The notes under the pieces: model-generated
Database searches by the model: none
Seen by the model: the letters and a program-made list of their open reading frames with translations, nothing else
Told to the model about the DNA's origin: nothing
Program-made: the position numbers and the translations under genes
From: Nothopassalora personata
Taxonomy: Eukaryota; Ascomycota; Dothideomycetes; Mycosphaerellales; Mycosphaerellaceae
Direction of reading: 5' to 3'
Assembly: GCA_033816765.1 (NCBI GenBank)
Contig: CM066299.1
Span: forward strand, 806,001-870,000
DNA length: 64,000 nucleotides
In this document: positions 1 through 10,198 of the stretch, piece by piece
Layout: the number at the start of each line of letters is the position of its first letter
Position numbering within the stretch: the first letter of the stretch is position 1

Positions 1-211
1 AGATGACAAGGACGCTGACATCCAGTCTGCGGATGAAGGCCACTTCCTCCTTCGATCGACCAGGCTCGTAATCCCAGATATAAGCCCACCAAGGCGGTTT
101 GGGCTTCGTTGCATTGTATAATCTGTCGTGGCTCGAGTCGATATCAGTGTCATGCGGTTGACTGTAGACAGCAACATGCTTCTCCGGAACTGAATCCTCT
201 TCCTTCGACAT
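1..211 (-). CDS. MFS transporter, anion:cation symporter type (N-terminal part only)
   Basis: The minus strand is open from an ATG at 211-209 to the window edge (70 codons), so only the N-terminus is present. It has an acidic, Ser/His-rich cytoplasmic tail, then a WWAYIWDYEP segment and RSKEEVAFIRRLDVSVLVI, where the first membrane helix begins. This layout is typical of the fungal ACS/Dal5-like MFS family (pantothenate, allantoate, cysteine and similar organic anions). The substrate cannot be read from this fragment. Its start faces the TauD dioxygenase at 8923, and without the inserted transposon the two starts would be about 770 bp apart. In budding yeast a Dal5-family transporter also lies near the sulfonate dioxygenase gene JLP1, which would fit a sulfonate or organosulfur role (inference). 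Confidence 0.75.
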   Translation of the reverse strand, partial: MSKEEDSVPEKHVAVYSQPHDTDIDSSHDRLYNATKPKPPWWAYIWDYEPGRSKEEVAFIRRLDVSVLVI

Positions 212-684
212 TGTGTCCAGACTGCTGCTTGAGCCGCTTGGAGTATGTGGAAGAAGCGCCTGCAGCTCTCCGTCCTCTACGTACTCAACATCGAGATATC
301 TCTGGTCTTGGGAGGAAGACATGGCTGCTCGTTACACCTTGGCAAAGTGTGGCCGTCTGTGGCAAAAGAGCTCCGCCCATTCAGCACGCCATGCATCTTC
401 AGTGCTGGGATCTCAGCACGGCATTTTGCGACCAGAAGCTCTCAACACGCGCTGCTGCGTGCTGCCCACACTGTAGCCGTTCTTCGCTTGATCAGCAGTC
501 GTCGGAAAGTGGATGCGTTCGTATCAAAGTCGACGAGCAGCCACACAAAGTTGACTCCCACCTGATTATGGACGATATCGTGCGACGCATCCACCATTGC
601 GTGACGATGCCACAGCGGCGGAGAAGTGCTTCTCCAGATATTACAACATCAGGCACACCATGGGAAAACCTCGGAGCATCCATC
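212..684. promoter_or_regulatory. Left half of the split divergent promoter region
   Basis: This 473-bp stretch upstream of the MFS start has host-like composition. The overlapping ORFs here on both strands resemble no protein I know. It ends at the hAT target duplication, and its other half continues at 8635-8922. It is probably the shared upstream region of the MFS and dioxygenase genes. Confidence 0.45.
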
Positions 685-692
685 ATTGGTGC
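685..692 (+). repeat. Left 8-bp target-site duplication of the hAT-like element
   Basis: ATTGGTGC here is repeated exactly at 8627-8634, directly abutting the CAGTG/CACTG ends. Confidence 0.75.
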
Positions 693-697
693 CAGTG

Positions 698-1481
698 ATG
701 GGAATAGTCATAGTAATAGTCAAATAGTCATACAATAGCAATTACTATTACTACAAAAATCAATAGTAATAGTAAATAGTAATAGTTATACTTTTCGAAA
801 AGTCGTAGTAATAGTAATTACTATTCGGCTATAGTAATAGTAATAGTAATAAAATAGTAATACTATAGTATTACTGTAGTCGAATAGTAATACTATTAGT
901 ATTACTATTAGCTATTTTTAGTATATTCTAGTAAGAACGACTAGTATAAGTAGTTTATAGTACTTATTTAACTATATGTAATAGTAATAGCTAATTCTAA
1001 CTTAAATATATAGTTAATACTAACTAAATAGGTACTATATAAGCCTATATATAGCTTGTATATAGTAATATAGTACTATAGGTATCTAGGCTCTAATCTA
1101 TAAGTATAAATAGAGCTCTAACCTTGAATTATATAGTGGTATATAATAGAAATATAATAATACAGGGTCAATTCCCGTAGTAGTCTATCCTTTAATTATT
1201 AAACTTTCAGTCTAGAAGAATTCTCTAGAAAATCTACTCTATTTCTATATATAAGTTATATTTTTACTCCTATTAGTTCTTTTTTAATTAATCGTTTATT
1301 ATTAAAATACTAGAATAGATATACTTTATTACTATACTATAGTTACTATTATAACCTTCTAGATTATATTCTAATACTATATACTTAAGTATACGTACTA
1401 TACCTAAGTATATATTAGAGCTAATAATACTAATATAGCCTTTTAATAAATATAAGTATCTAATAGTGATAGTAGAAGTAT
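698..1481. repeat. Left arm of the hAT-like element: TAGTAA repeats and AT-rich DNA
   Basis: From about 700 to 910 the sequence is an irregular array of TAGTAATAG/CTATTACTA units interrupted by a motif AATAGTTATACTTTT that recurs at 8501-8515. The rest, to 1481, is AT-rich and TpA-saturated. No coding frame is credible; the minus-strand ORF at 1288-1515 looks random. Confidence 0.6.
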
Positions 1482-1677
1482 TGTTAAGGGATGTCGCAAT
1501 GTATAGCACGCCCACGACCTACTAGTCGTAGATGAACTAATTCTTGCCTTTTGTTTAAGACGCATCGCGCGTCGCAAGGTGTACGTATGCGTGTTACGTG
1601 CGGCTTAGTAGCCGGTCGCGACCGTATATTACATGCAAGGCTACATGTAAGGGTTAGCTACTAGGCTGCCCCTTACA
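1482..1677 (-). repeat. 3' LTR of Ty3 chromovirus 1
   Basis: 196 bp, starts TGTTAAGGG and ends CCCCTTACA on the plus strand. It differs from the partner LTR mainly by C/T and G/A changes. Confidence 0.93.
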
Positions 1678-1680
1678 ATT

Positions 1681-1692
1681 GCCTCCCCTCCC
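1681..1692 (-). other. Polypurine tract of Ty3 chromovirus 1
   Basis: On the minus strand this reads GGGAGGGGAGGC, three bases from the 3' LTR. It is the expected primer site for plus-strand DNA synthesis. Confidence 0.75.
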
Positions 1693-1978
1693 GTGCGAGC
1701 TGTCCTTAGCTCGCTAGTTACTACGTAGAGGTTCCTACGTACTTCTAGAATCATAGTTGCTATACGGCCTATATACGGGTTACGTGCGTGTCGTTATGTA
1801 GGTATAGGTGAGTAAGGCTTAGTTACTATGCCGACGTAGCTAGTTAGGGGCATAAAACTCTAGCCTAACCTAGCCCTATTCTCCTAGCACGTTCCCTAGC
1901 GTACTACCTTCGTTACACTACTACTACGTACCCGCACCGCACCCGCACCGTAAGCGCCTCGCTAGCATTATTATTATC

Positions 1979-2918
1979 ATATCTAACGGGCCCTCCTCGC
2001 CTCTATCCTCTAGCCGCTCCGCCTCCTTCCGTAGCATTAGTAGCGACAGTACTACTACTACTAGCACCTTAGAAGACGAGCGCCGCTAGGCGGCTCTAGT
2101 GCGCGACGCACCTAGAACGCCTAGTGGTCGTAAGCGACTAGCATCCCCCTCGTAGCTACTAACGCCCTCGCCCGCTACTAAGCTCTCGTAGAGGATTAAT
2201 ATATACATACGGTGCCTCCTATACTTCGTTAAGGGTAAGTCTCTACGCGCGCCGCCTACGATTCGTATACTAACCACTTACTAGACGAAGCCGATAACTG
2301 TAATAGTGTCACTACCGGCAAGCTCCTAAGGAAGTGCGGCCGCTGTAGGCGTAATAGACATAAGTGCGTGCCTAATACTAGCTACGCTATCGCCTCGCTA
2401 GTAAGCCGCCTACGCGCCGCGCGCTCCTAGCGCGACTTCCTTACGGCTATAATAGGCTAGGCGCCTACAGACCTCTAGCAGTAGGAGCTAGTGGAGTAGA
2501 TCCGCCTGTGTGCCTAGCTAGGTAACGACATCACGGAGGTAAGTCGCTACTTCGCTCCTACGAGTCGACTACTACTCGCGGGGGGAGCTCTAGTGCGTCT
2601 CCTATGCTTTAGCTAATCCTTTCTATAGGCCATTAGGTAGTTCAATGCCTATAAGCATAAGCGTGCCGGGGAAACCCGTATGCGTGCCCCCGCCGCTGCT
2701 ACTACTGCCGCCGCCCCCGCCGCCGTAGCCCTCGCGCTCTAGTAGGAGTAGAACCGCGCCCTCAATGGGCTGTTCGAACTCGGCCGCGCCGTAAGTTGTA
2801 TGTTCCTCGTATACGTGTACCCTACTAACCGTAGTCCTAGTTCCTATAGGCGTAGAACATCGACACTACCGCCGCCGACTAGGCATTTCTACCTAAGTTA
2901 CTACGCGACGATAACTGA
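1979..2918 (+). pseudogene. Antisense four-exon gene for a six-Cys/coiled-coil protein inside Ty3 chromovirus 1
   Basis: A plus-strand gene opposite to the retrotransposon. Exons 1979-2234, 2285-2538, 2629-2790 and 2841-2918 are joined across introns of 50, 90 and 50 bp. Each intron starts GTAAGT and ends TAG; two have clear branch sites (ACTAACC, near 2270 and 2825) and the 90-bp intron has GCTAATC. The exon phases agree (1, 0, 0) and sum to 750 nt, exactly 250 codons, ending in TGA (2916-2918). All other in-frame stops are TAG. The presumed start is ATA (1979-1981), readable as a mutated ATG. The product has a Ser/Thr-rich N-terminus, a cluster C-x2-Y-x8-C-x11-C-x2-C-x6-C (about 2213-2385; the Tyr codon TAC would come from TGC), then a Leu/Arg/Gln-rich probable coiled coil. 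The end of the cluster resembles half of a fungal Zn2Cys6 motif. Function unknown; a retrotransposon-carried regulator is one possibility. Confidence 0.72.
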
Positions 2919-3079
2919 GGCGCTTGCCTTACACGCTGCTCGCGGGCTCGTCGCCTACTACTACTCTACGTGGCCCCTAGTAGGCGCGCTACTCTTTAGC
3001 TTTTGTTTTGTTTATAGTTGAGAAAAGTTTTATTTATACTCTAGTGCTCCTATGCTAGTCTTATTTACTTCTCCTTAAC

Positions 3080-6000
3080 GCCTTATAGTCGGCTACTATG
3101 CGATCCGCATTCGCGAGGCCCTCCGCCGGTTCCTAGCTATTATACTCCTCTAGCTAGTCCTTCTACTAGACTAGATACTATAGCTTACCCTTACGCTTAC
3201 GCCTATCTAGCACTACCTCTACCTTATACTCTCCGTCCTTATTAGCTAGAGGGGGTACGGGTCCATCCTTATCGCTACCGATATACGGCTCGAGGAGAGA
3301 GATATAGAAGACGTTATAGAGCCTTAAGTCGGCTAGTAGCGCTAGGCGGTACGCCTACGAACCGACAGCGTCCGTAATGCGGTATAGGCCGATAAACTTC
3401 GGACCTATCTTCTTCTTTAGCACTGCTAACTTAAGCTTCTTCGTTAATAATAGGACTAAGTTACCTACGCGGTAGGTCTTAGCTTAGTAGGTCTTATTGT
3501 AGTAGCGAGCCTAGCTTTCTACTATAGCCTTCTATTGCTCCTCGAGTGTAGCGCGTAGTTTTTGTATACGACTCGCAGCTGTTACCGCTACTAATACTTC
3601 CCCCCCCCTAGGTCTCGTCTCGAGATCTAGTTAGTGTAGGGGTAATCTTAGGTCGCTAACCGTACGCTATCTCGAACGGACTTATCCGTAGTATTAGGTA
3701 GATGCTGTTATTAGCTACGAATTTAGCAACTGCAAGCCACTTAGCCCACTCAGTTTAATTATTACTATAGTAATAACGAAGATATTGTTCGAGGGTTTAG
3801 TTTACCCTCTTAGTTTAGCCGTTAGTCTAAGGGTAAAAGGCCGTGGATAGCTTACGCTTTACACGCGCCTCGAAGTAGAAGTTACTCTAAAACTAACTAG
3901 TAAAGACCGGACCTCGGTCGCTCACTATGCCTAACGGGACACTATAGTGTCGCACGACTTCGTCTCGTAGGAGCCTCGTAAGCTCTACGGCTGTGCAAGT
4001 CTTCGTCGTCGGGATGTATAAGCTTATTTTTAAGTAGCGATCGACTATCACTAGGATCGCATCATACACGCAACCGGCTCGCGTGCTTAGAGGTAGGTCC
4101 GTAATAAAATCTATGGTAATTTCCTACTACGGTCGCTCCGGTCTAGGAAGCGGTTGTAGCTCGCCGTAGGGTCGATAGCGCCTCGCCTTCGAACCCTAGT
4201 AGGTTCTATAGGCTTAGACGTATTGTTTCACGTCCGTGCTAAGTGAGTCCCACTAATAATTACGTCGTAACAGCTCTTTAGTCTTAGTCCTTCTAAAGTA
4301 ACCCGCGAGGACGTTATCGTGGTGCATGCAAATTAGATGCGACCTGATTGCGCAATCCCTAGGTACTACGATCGCATCTCCGTAGTACATAAGGTCATCC
4401 TTTACATACTATCCCTTAGCGTCCCTCGCGCTTAGCGCCTGCGCTAAGCATGCGACACACTAGTCGTCTTACTGCTGCGCGATCTTCATTAAGAGTAGGA
4501 TTAACTTACCCGTCGAGCTATAAGCTTGACCCTATATTACTATAGCGCACACTGCTACTAGTAAAGACGGCTTGTCTTAATAGGGAAGGTCACCTCTCTG
4601 TACTACCATCGCCTCGCCTATGTCGCCCTACATCGCCTCGTAGGTGGCAAGCACGCGCTTTACCGTCGGCTCGCTTATCCCTTCTAGAGACTCCTTCTAG
4701 AAAGACAGCTTACTTTGCAAGGTAGGCAGCAAGTTCGAAGTTTATTACGTTATAGCTACGTAGTTACTACGTCTCGAAGGCGCGTCGGCTAGGTTAGTCT
4801 TACCCGGCCGATGCTCTACTATAAAATTAAAAGACTGTAGGAACGTAGCCTATCGAGCTTACCGCCTATTTAGCTACTTTACTATTATAAAGCCCTATAG
4901 GTTAGCGTAGTCGACTAGCACTCGCACCGCATGCGTAGCGCCCTCTAAGTATAGCCTCTAATGCTTAAAAGCCTCAACTACTGCAAGTAGCTCCTAATCG
5001 TGCGTCTCGTAGTTGCACTTAGCTAGTATTATCTTACGTGAATAGAATGCGATAGGATGCTACTTAGTACTAAACAATTAGGATATAATACCTACGATCG
5101 CGAAACCTAAGGCATCCGTCTCGACTCGCGTGCGCAGCGTAGGATCGAAGTGCCTAAGTATTAGTGCACCTAAGAATCCGGCCTTAAGCTGTCGAAACGC
5201 CTACTCTTCGCTTAAGGTCCACGTAAGAGGGCCGTACTTCTTACCGTCCTTAGATCCCTTTAGCAGGTCCGTTAGGGGCTTGTAGACCCTTAAGTATTCT
5301 TCTATAAAACGCCGGTAGAAGTTGTAAAACCTAAGGAAGGACTAGACCTTATAAAAGGTCGTAGGTGTAGGCCATTCCTCGATAGCGGCTACCCTGCTCC
5401 TGTCTATCGATACGCCTACGGCGCTCACGACAAACCTAAGGAACTCTACACTCTCCTAGAAGAAGTAACACTTCTTAGGGTTTGCGAACAGGGCAAACTT
5501 TTATAGCCTCTCTAGCACCGCGCGTACGGCTCGCACGTGTGCCTCACGCGTCTCGCTATAGATGAGGATATTATCTAGGTAGACTACGCAAATGTCATTA
5601 ACTAAGCCGGTTAGCGCCTTGTTAATATACCCTTAAAAGGTTACCGGTGCGTTAGTTAACCCGAACGGCATTACTAGGTACTCGTAGTGTCCGTATCGCG
5701 TGCGAAACGCAGTCTTCCACTTATCGCCTCGCTTAATAGGGATACGATAGTAGGCGTCCTTCAAATCGATTATAGTAAAGAACCTAGAACCTAATAGCCT
5801 ATCTGGCGTCTCGCTAATTAGGGGCAGGGGGTATCGGTTCTTTACTATAATCTTATTTAGGCCTCTATAATTAACATAGAGCCTAAGAGTGCTATTCTTC
5901 TTTAGCACGAACAGGATAGGCGCACCCGCCTCGCTTGCGGACCGCCTAATCCACCCCTTCTCTATTGCTTACGCAAGGTACTCCTTTAAGGCCTCCAACT

Positions 6001-6790
6001 TAGTTAAGGACTAGTAGTACAGCGGCTTAAAAGGGGGTTTCTTTCCTTTAATAAGATTAATCGCATGCTTAAGCCCGTCGGGCATCTTGCGCTTCGCCTG
6101 CTTATTAGGTACGTATACATCTCGGAAGTCTATAAATTCTTTAGGCTACGAGGGGCCCTCTCCTTTAGGTACTACTGCAGCAATAGCCCGAACACTCATC
6201 GCATAAACCTGCTTTAAGCTCTCGAGATCCTTAAGGAACTCGCGTGCGTTACGCTGCTGAACCGTAGGCGTCTCTACACCGTAGTACTACTGGTCATCCT
6301 TATCGGCCTTCACTATCCGATTACGATACCGCTAGGGTCTACCTAAAATTACTAATAGCCTACCTATAGGCACCGCGTAGCAGATGGCGTTACTTACGCG
6401 CTCTACTCCCGCGTCATTAGCGAGTCGCAGCCGAACCGTAAAGGCGCCGTAGCAATACCCTAGATCATGCGTATACGACTCTAACTTCGGTAGCCTTGCC
6501 CTATTAATGGGTTGCATTTGATGTCGGAGTATATACTTATACGACACTAGGCTAAGATCCGCACAGTTATCTAGGAGAAACGTGGCCTCGCGAAAGCCCT
6601 TACGAGTCTCGACTGCGCCTCGCAAGTGACGCGCTGGACACGCATCTACTCGCCTTAAGGGGTCGACTTTAGGAAAACTCGGACTTAGGAGCGACCTACT
6701 TATGGTCCTCTGCCTTTTCCCTAGTCGCTGCGATGGATACACATCCACTCGCCTTAAGGGGTCGACTTTAGGAAAACTCGGATTTAGGAG
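3080..6790 (-). pseudogene. Pol of Ty3 chromovirus 1 (protease-RT-RNase H-integrase-chromodomain)
   Basis: Read on the minus strand. The protease lies in the open stretch 6748-6332 (LLDNCADLSL). The RT core is at 5908-5633, with [32 protein letters not shown] and [12 protein letters not shown]. RNase H follows at about 5250-4800 and integrase at about 4600-3700. A chromodomain (EYKVEVVLDRRKRKGKL, then an EYNS-EPAEGL segment) sits at about 3250-3080. This order, with integrase after RT, marks Ty3/Gypsy; the chromodomain marks a chromovirus. Multiple TAG/TAA codons break it. Confidence 0.88.
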
Positions 6791-6849
6791 CGACCTACTT
6801 CTAGTCCTCTACCTTTTCCCTAGTCGCTACCCTTCTTAGTTAGAGCCTT

Positions 6850-7960
6850 TGCAGCGTCTACCCTACGAACCGCTTACGCGCTACGGTCCTTCCATAGGTG
6901 CCTATTCGGGCAATCCGTCTTAATGTAACCCTTCTTATGGCATCTATAGTACTCCGCTTTAGTCCTATCGAAGGTTATAGACGATCCGCCGGCGTCCCGC
7001 CGGTAACTCGCACCCGGGTCGCGCGACGCCTAACTATGCTTCTACTGCTTCGAGCCACGATCGCTTCGCCCTTAGTCGCCCTTAGTCTCTCGCCTACGGC
7101 GACCATGCTGCCCACGGTCGTGCCCTCCGCTGCCACGCTCCGTACTTTTAATGCGCGAAGCTAGGATTACTAGTTCCTCTCTAGTTGTTAGGATGTTATA
7201 AAACTTGACGATTGCGGACCGTAGGCTAGGCGTAAGCTTAGCGAGCATATGTCGCACGCGTTGCGCCTCCGTATAGTCCCCTAACTGATCCTCTATAACA
7301 TCTAGCTCAGTCGCAAACTGACGCACTGTCTAGTTGTCCTTCTGTTTCACCGCCTTATACTCTAACATTACGTTAAGCACGCGGTTCATAGGATCACCGT
7401 ATGCGTCTCGATAGAACTCCTTAAAGTCCTGGTATGTATACCCTTTAAGGTTAAGGACGCTATGGTTAGCGTGCTATCGCTCACTTGCCTCTCCGCTTAG
7501 GTACATAACCCTATATAGGACCTTTAACTCGTTCGTCGCATACGTGCCGCCTAAGAGGGTAAAGATAAGAGAGAGCTCCCTTAGGAATACCCGTGCTTTC
7601 TTAATCGAGTCCCCTCTAAAAGGCGTAGGTTCTTTAAGACGCCAACGTGTCGCATGCGATGCGACCGCGCCTCGAGCTGCGATATTATCGTTAGTTACTA
7701 TAGATGGAGGAGGGGAGGGGGAGTAGGGGATAGTTCTCCGCCGGATTCGCCCTAAGGGTCCGCCGGCGGCACGCTTACGTCCCGTAAGATCTCTAACTGT
7801 TCAATCTCCCTCTATATCCCCTTCTCCTTAACCTCTGCCCGAAGGGCATCCCTCCTTACGACTAAGGCTGCACGCCTCGCTTGTTGCTAGGCCCTAGGGC
7901 TTAGGGGAGCCGTAGGCGTAGCGCTACTATCGTCGCGTTCGGACTCTATAGCGTGTATAG
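6850..7960 (-). pseudogene. Gag of Ty3 chromovirus 1
   Basis: On the minus strand from near the 5' LTR: a charged N-terminal coil, then capsid-like text (FRGDSIKKARVFLRELS...; RQFATELDVIEDQLGDYTEA at 7326-7267; KLTPSLRSAIVKFYNI), a basic Arg/Gly stretch, and a damaged CCHC knuckle at about 6945-6905 where Cys and His codons have become Tyr codons. Interrupted by TAG stops. Confidence 0.75.
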
Positions 7961-7974
7961 ATTGTAACGAAGAG

Positions 7975-7983
7975 AAGAATTAG
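7975..7983 (-). other. Putative self-priming primer-binding site of Ty3 chromovirus 1
   Basis: Three bases inside the 5' LTR, the minus strand reads CTAATTCTT. This is perfectly complementary to AAGAATTAG in the LTR itself (plus-strand 8042-8050). No tRNA 3' end matches that I recognise. The layout fits Tf1-like self-priming, where the 5' end of the RNA folds onto the binding site. Confidence 0.45.
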
Positions 7984-7986
7984 AAC

Positions 7987-8182
7987 TGTTAAGGGATGTC
8001 GCAATGTATAGCACGCCTACGACCTGCTAGTCGTAGATGAACTAATTCTTGCCTTTTATTTAAGACGCATCGCGCGTCGCAAGGTGTACGCATACGTGTT
8101 ACGTACGGCTTAGCAGCCGGTCGCGACCGCATGTTACATGTAAGGCTACATGTAAGGGTTAGCCACTAGGCTGCCCCTTATA
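7987..8182 (-). repeat. 5' LTR of Ty3 chromovirus 1
   Basis: 196 bp, aligned end to end with 1482-1677. Its terminal CA has become TA (8181-8182), a RIP-type change. Confidence 0.93.
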
Positions 8183-8187
8183 AGTAT

Positions 8188-8621
8188 ACTACTAACTCTA
8201 TACCTACTACTATATAGTAATATAGTAGATCTTAAATATATATAGTCTAGATACTAATAATCTATATAGAAGTATACCGGAATACTAAAGTTACTATTAA
8301 CTTTATTATATTATATACTAACTAGATAGTATATTATATACTACTATAGAGTATATATAGTAGTAGTATTCTAGCCTATATAGCTAAGTATTAAGCCTAG
8401 AAAAGACGACTTTTATATAAAGTATTACTATTACTATTACTATTACTATTACTATAGTATTACTATTCTAGTCTAATAGTAATAGTAATAGTAATAGTAA
8501 TAGTAATAGTTATACTTTTTCCGGACGCAATAGTAATAGTCATATAGTCACAAAATAGCATTTACCATTTAGTAATAGTTATTACTATAACTATGACTAT
8601 TTGACTATTTTTCCCAACCAA
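8188..8621. repeat. Right arm of the hAT-like element: TAGTAA repeats and AT-rich DNA
   Basis: Mirror of the left arm: AT-rich DNA, then CTATTACTA/TAGTAATAG arrays at about 8424-8610, ending in the inverted terminal repeat. No gene is visible. Confidence 0.6.
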
Positions 8622-8626
8622 CACTG

Positions 8627-8634
8627 ATTGGTGC
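8627..8634 (+). repeat. Right 8-bp target-site duplication of the hAT-like element
   Basis: Exact copy of 685-692; host sequence resumes immediately after it. Confidence 0.75.
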
Positions 8635-8922
8635 CGACGTCCCTCATGCATGCCTTGTCGTGCATGGCAAGCTTGCCGAGCTGAATGGCGCAATACTCCA
8701 AGACGCGAGACGAGCACAGACACTTTGCGACCATGAGCGTTGAATGGTAAGCAGACGCGGGCAACGTGCCGAGTTCCTGTAGGTGGTACGCCCACCTGCT
8801 GATCAACTCCACCTTGTGTATTGGCTGGTGTGAGCATAAACACGGCTGTTTTCGGCTCAACAACAAACCTCCTTGACCAGCCGTTTGACTTCAGCAAGTT
8901 TATCGGTCATTGTAACATTGCC
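8635..8922. promoter_or_regulatory. Right half of the split divergent promoter, upstream of the dioxygenase
   Basis: 288 bp of host-like sequence between the hAT target duplication and the TauD start codon. The overlapping ORFs (8562-8897 minus; an N-terminal extension from 8821 plus) look like chance frames. This segment supplies the promoter that remains directly attached to the dioxygenase. Confidence 0.45.
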
Positions 8923-10198
8923 ATGGCACCAGCAGCGATCATACCGGACATTGTCGATTATGTAGCCCCGAGGAAGGACACTCTTGGTCTACCTGCACCG
9001 ACAAGAGCTCGTCTGGAGAAGGCGGGTATCGATCTTTCTAACGGGTATCCTGTAAGTCACTGGTGTGGGTCATGATGATCAGGTCAAAGCCGCTCATCAG
9101 TATTGTAGTATCGTCCTGGGAAGCCGCTATATCTCCAGGATGTCTACGCGATCCGCAACGAAGACCGCGAGTATGTTGATGCTGGCACCAGGGGTGATCC
9201 GGACAAGAAGGCCCTCTTCTCTGCTGCTCAAGAAGTGAAGCACCTCACAAGCCACATTGGCACAGAGATCGTTGGCCTCCAACTCAAAGACCTGACAGAC
9301 CAGCAAAAGGACGACCTCGCACTCCTAATCGCCGAACGGAGCGTTGTCTTCTTCCGCGACCAAGACCTCAGCCCCCAAGCACAACTCGCGCTTGGCCACT
9401 ACTACGGCGAAGTCGAGATCCATCCTCAGGTTCCGCAGGTCCCAGGTCTCCCGGGTACAACAGTCATCTGGCCCGCCCTCGCCGCAACCGAGAACCCCGT
9501 AGACTTCCGCAACCCAGTCGGCACCCAGAAATGGCACACAGACCTCGTCCACGAGAAGCACCCAGCAGGTATTACCCACCTTCACAACGACACCGTGCCA
9601 GAAGTCGGCGGCGACACGCTTTGGGCATCCGGCTACGCCGCCTACGAGAAACTCAGCCCCGAGTTCCGCAAGATCATCGATGGACGCTACGCAGTCTACA
9701 GATCCGCACATACGTACCTCGATCGCAATGATCCCCATGCTGGGCCGAAGCACATTGAGCGCGAGCATCCTTTGGTCCGCACGCATCCCGCCACGGGCTG
9801 GAAGGCCCTGTACGTCAACCGCGCTATGACTTCCAGAATTGTTGGGCTAGACAAAGGCGAGAGCGACGCAATTCTTCAGTATCTCTTTAGTGTGTACGAG
9901 GGAAACGTCGATATTCAGTGTCGGTTCAAGTGGACTCCCGGCACTTCGGCGTTGTGGGATAATAGTGAGTCATGACACGGAATGAAGCGGAGTGCGATGG
10001 ACTCGTAGGAGGTCTCGGGGAGCGGTGCACTGACTGCTCTTGCTAGGAATCACGATGCATAACGCTTCTTGGGACTATGAGAATTCCGCCCCGAGGCATG
10101 GCACCAGAGTTACGAGTTTGGCGGAGAAGCCGTTCTTTGATCCGTCGGCGCCGACGAGGAGGCAGGCGCTTGGGTTGGCTGGGCCCGGGGATGTGTAG
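8923..10198 (+). CDS. TauD/Jlp1-type Fe(II)/2-oxoglutarate dioxygenase
   Basis: Exons 8923-9051, 9139-9964 and 10047-10198 (introns 9052-9138 and 9965-10046, GTAAGT/GTGAGT to CAG/TAG) give 368 residues. Start: ATG in a CCATGG context, in frame with a conserved-looking N-terminus. The iron ligands are His176 and Asp178 (KWHTDL) and His323 (DNRITMH). Arg335/Arg339 (RHGTRVT) would bind 2-oxoglutarate. GGDTLWAS and ALYVNRAMTSRI match the TauD fold. Family members oxidise taurine, alkyl sulfonates or related acids, releasing sulfite or a hydroxylated product; the exact substrate is not shown. The protein is probably cytosolic, with no signal peptide. It stood head to head with the MFS gene at 1-211 before the transposon insertion. 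Confidence 0.92.

Larger units (their letters stand above)
1482..8182 (-). mobile_element. Ty3 chromovirus 1, complete but mutated
   Basis: A 6,701-bp LTR retrotransposon in minus orientation with 196-bp LTRs at both ends and a 5-bp target duplication AGTAT (1477-1481 and 8183-8187). Read on the minus strand it has gag, protease, RT, RNase H, integrase and a chromodomain, a polypurine tract next to the 3' LTR and a primer-binding region next to the 5' LTR. Numerous TAG/TAA stops from CpA-to-TpA change make it non-functional. An antisense gene lies between chromodomain and 3' LTR (1979-2918). Confidence 0.93.
693..8626. mobile_element. hAT-like element (about 1.2 kb) carrying a nested Ty3 element
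   Basis: The outer ends are CAGTG (693-697) and its reverse complement CACTG (8622-8626). They are followed inward by an imperfect inverted repeat, TGGGAA...ATAGTC, then long TAGTAA-type repeats. The 8-bp host sequence ATTGGTGC is duplicated at both sides (685-692 and 8627-8634). CAGTG-like termini with an 8-bp target duplication are characteristic of the hAT superfamily. Removing the nested Ty3 element (6,701 bp plus its 5-bp duplication) leaves about 1,228 bp with no transposase, so it is a non-autonomous element. The superfamily rests on the ends and TSD only. Confidence 0.72.

Noticed and set aside
109..738. 209-codon plus-strand ORF at the left edge
   Set aside because: It overlaps the transporter start on the other strand, has no recognisable protein text and ends inside the TAGTAA repeats.
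698..910. TAGTAA array as telomeric or CRISPR repeat
   Set aside because: The unit is not TTAGGG, there are no unique spacers, and the array lies inside TSD-flanked transposon ends.
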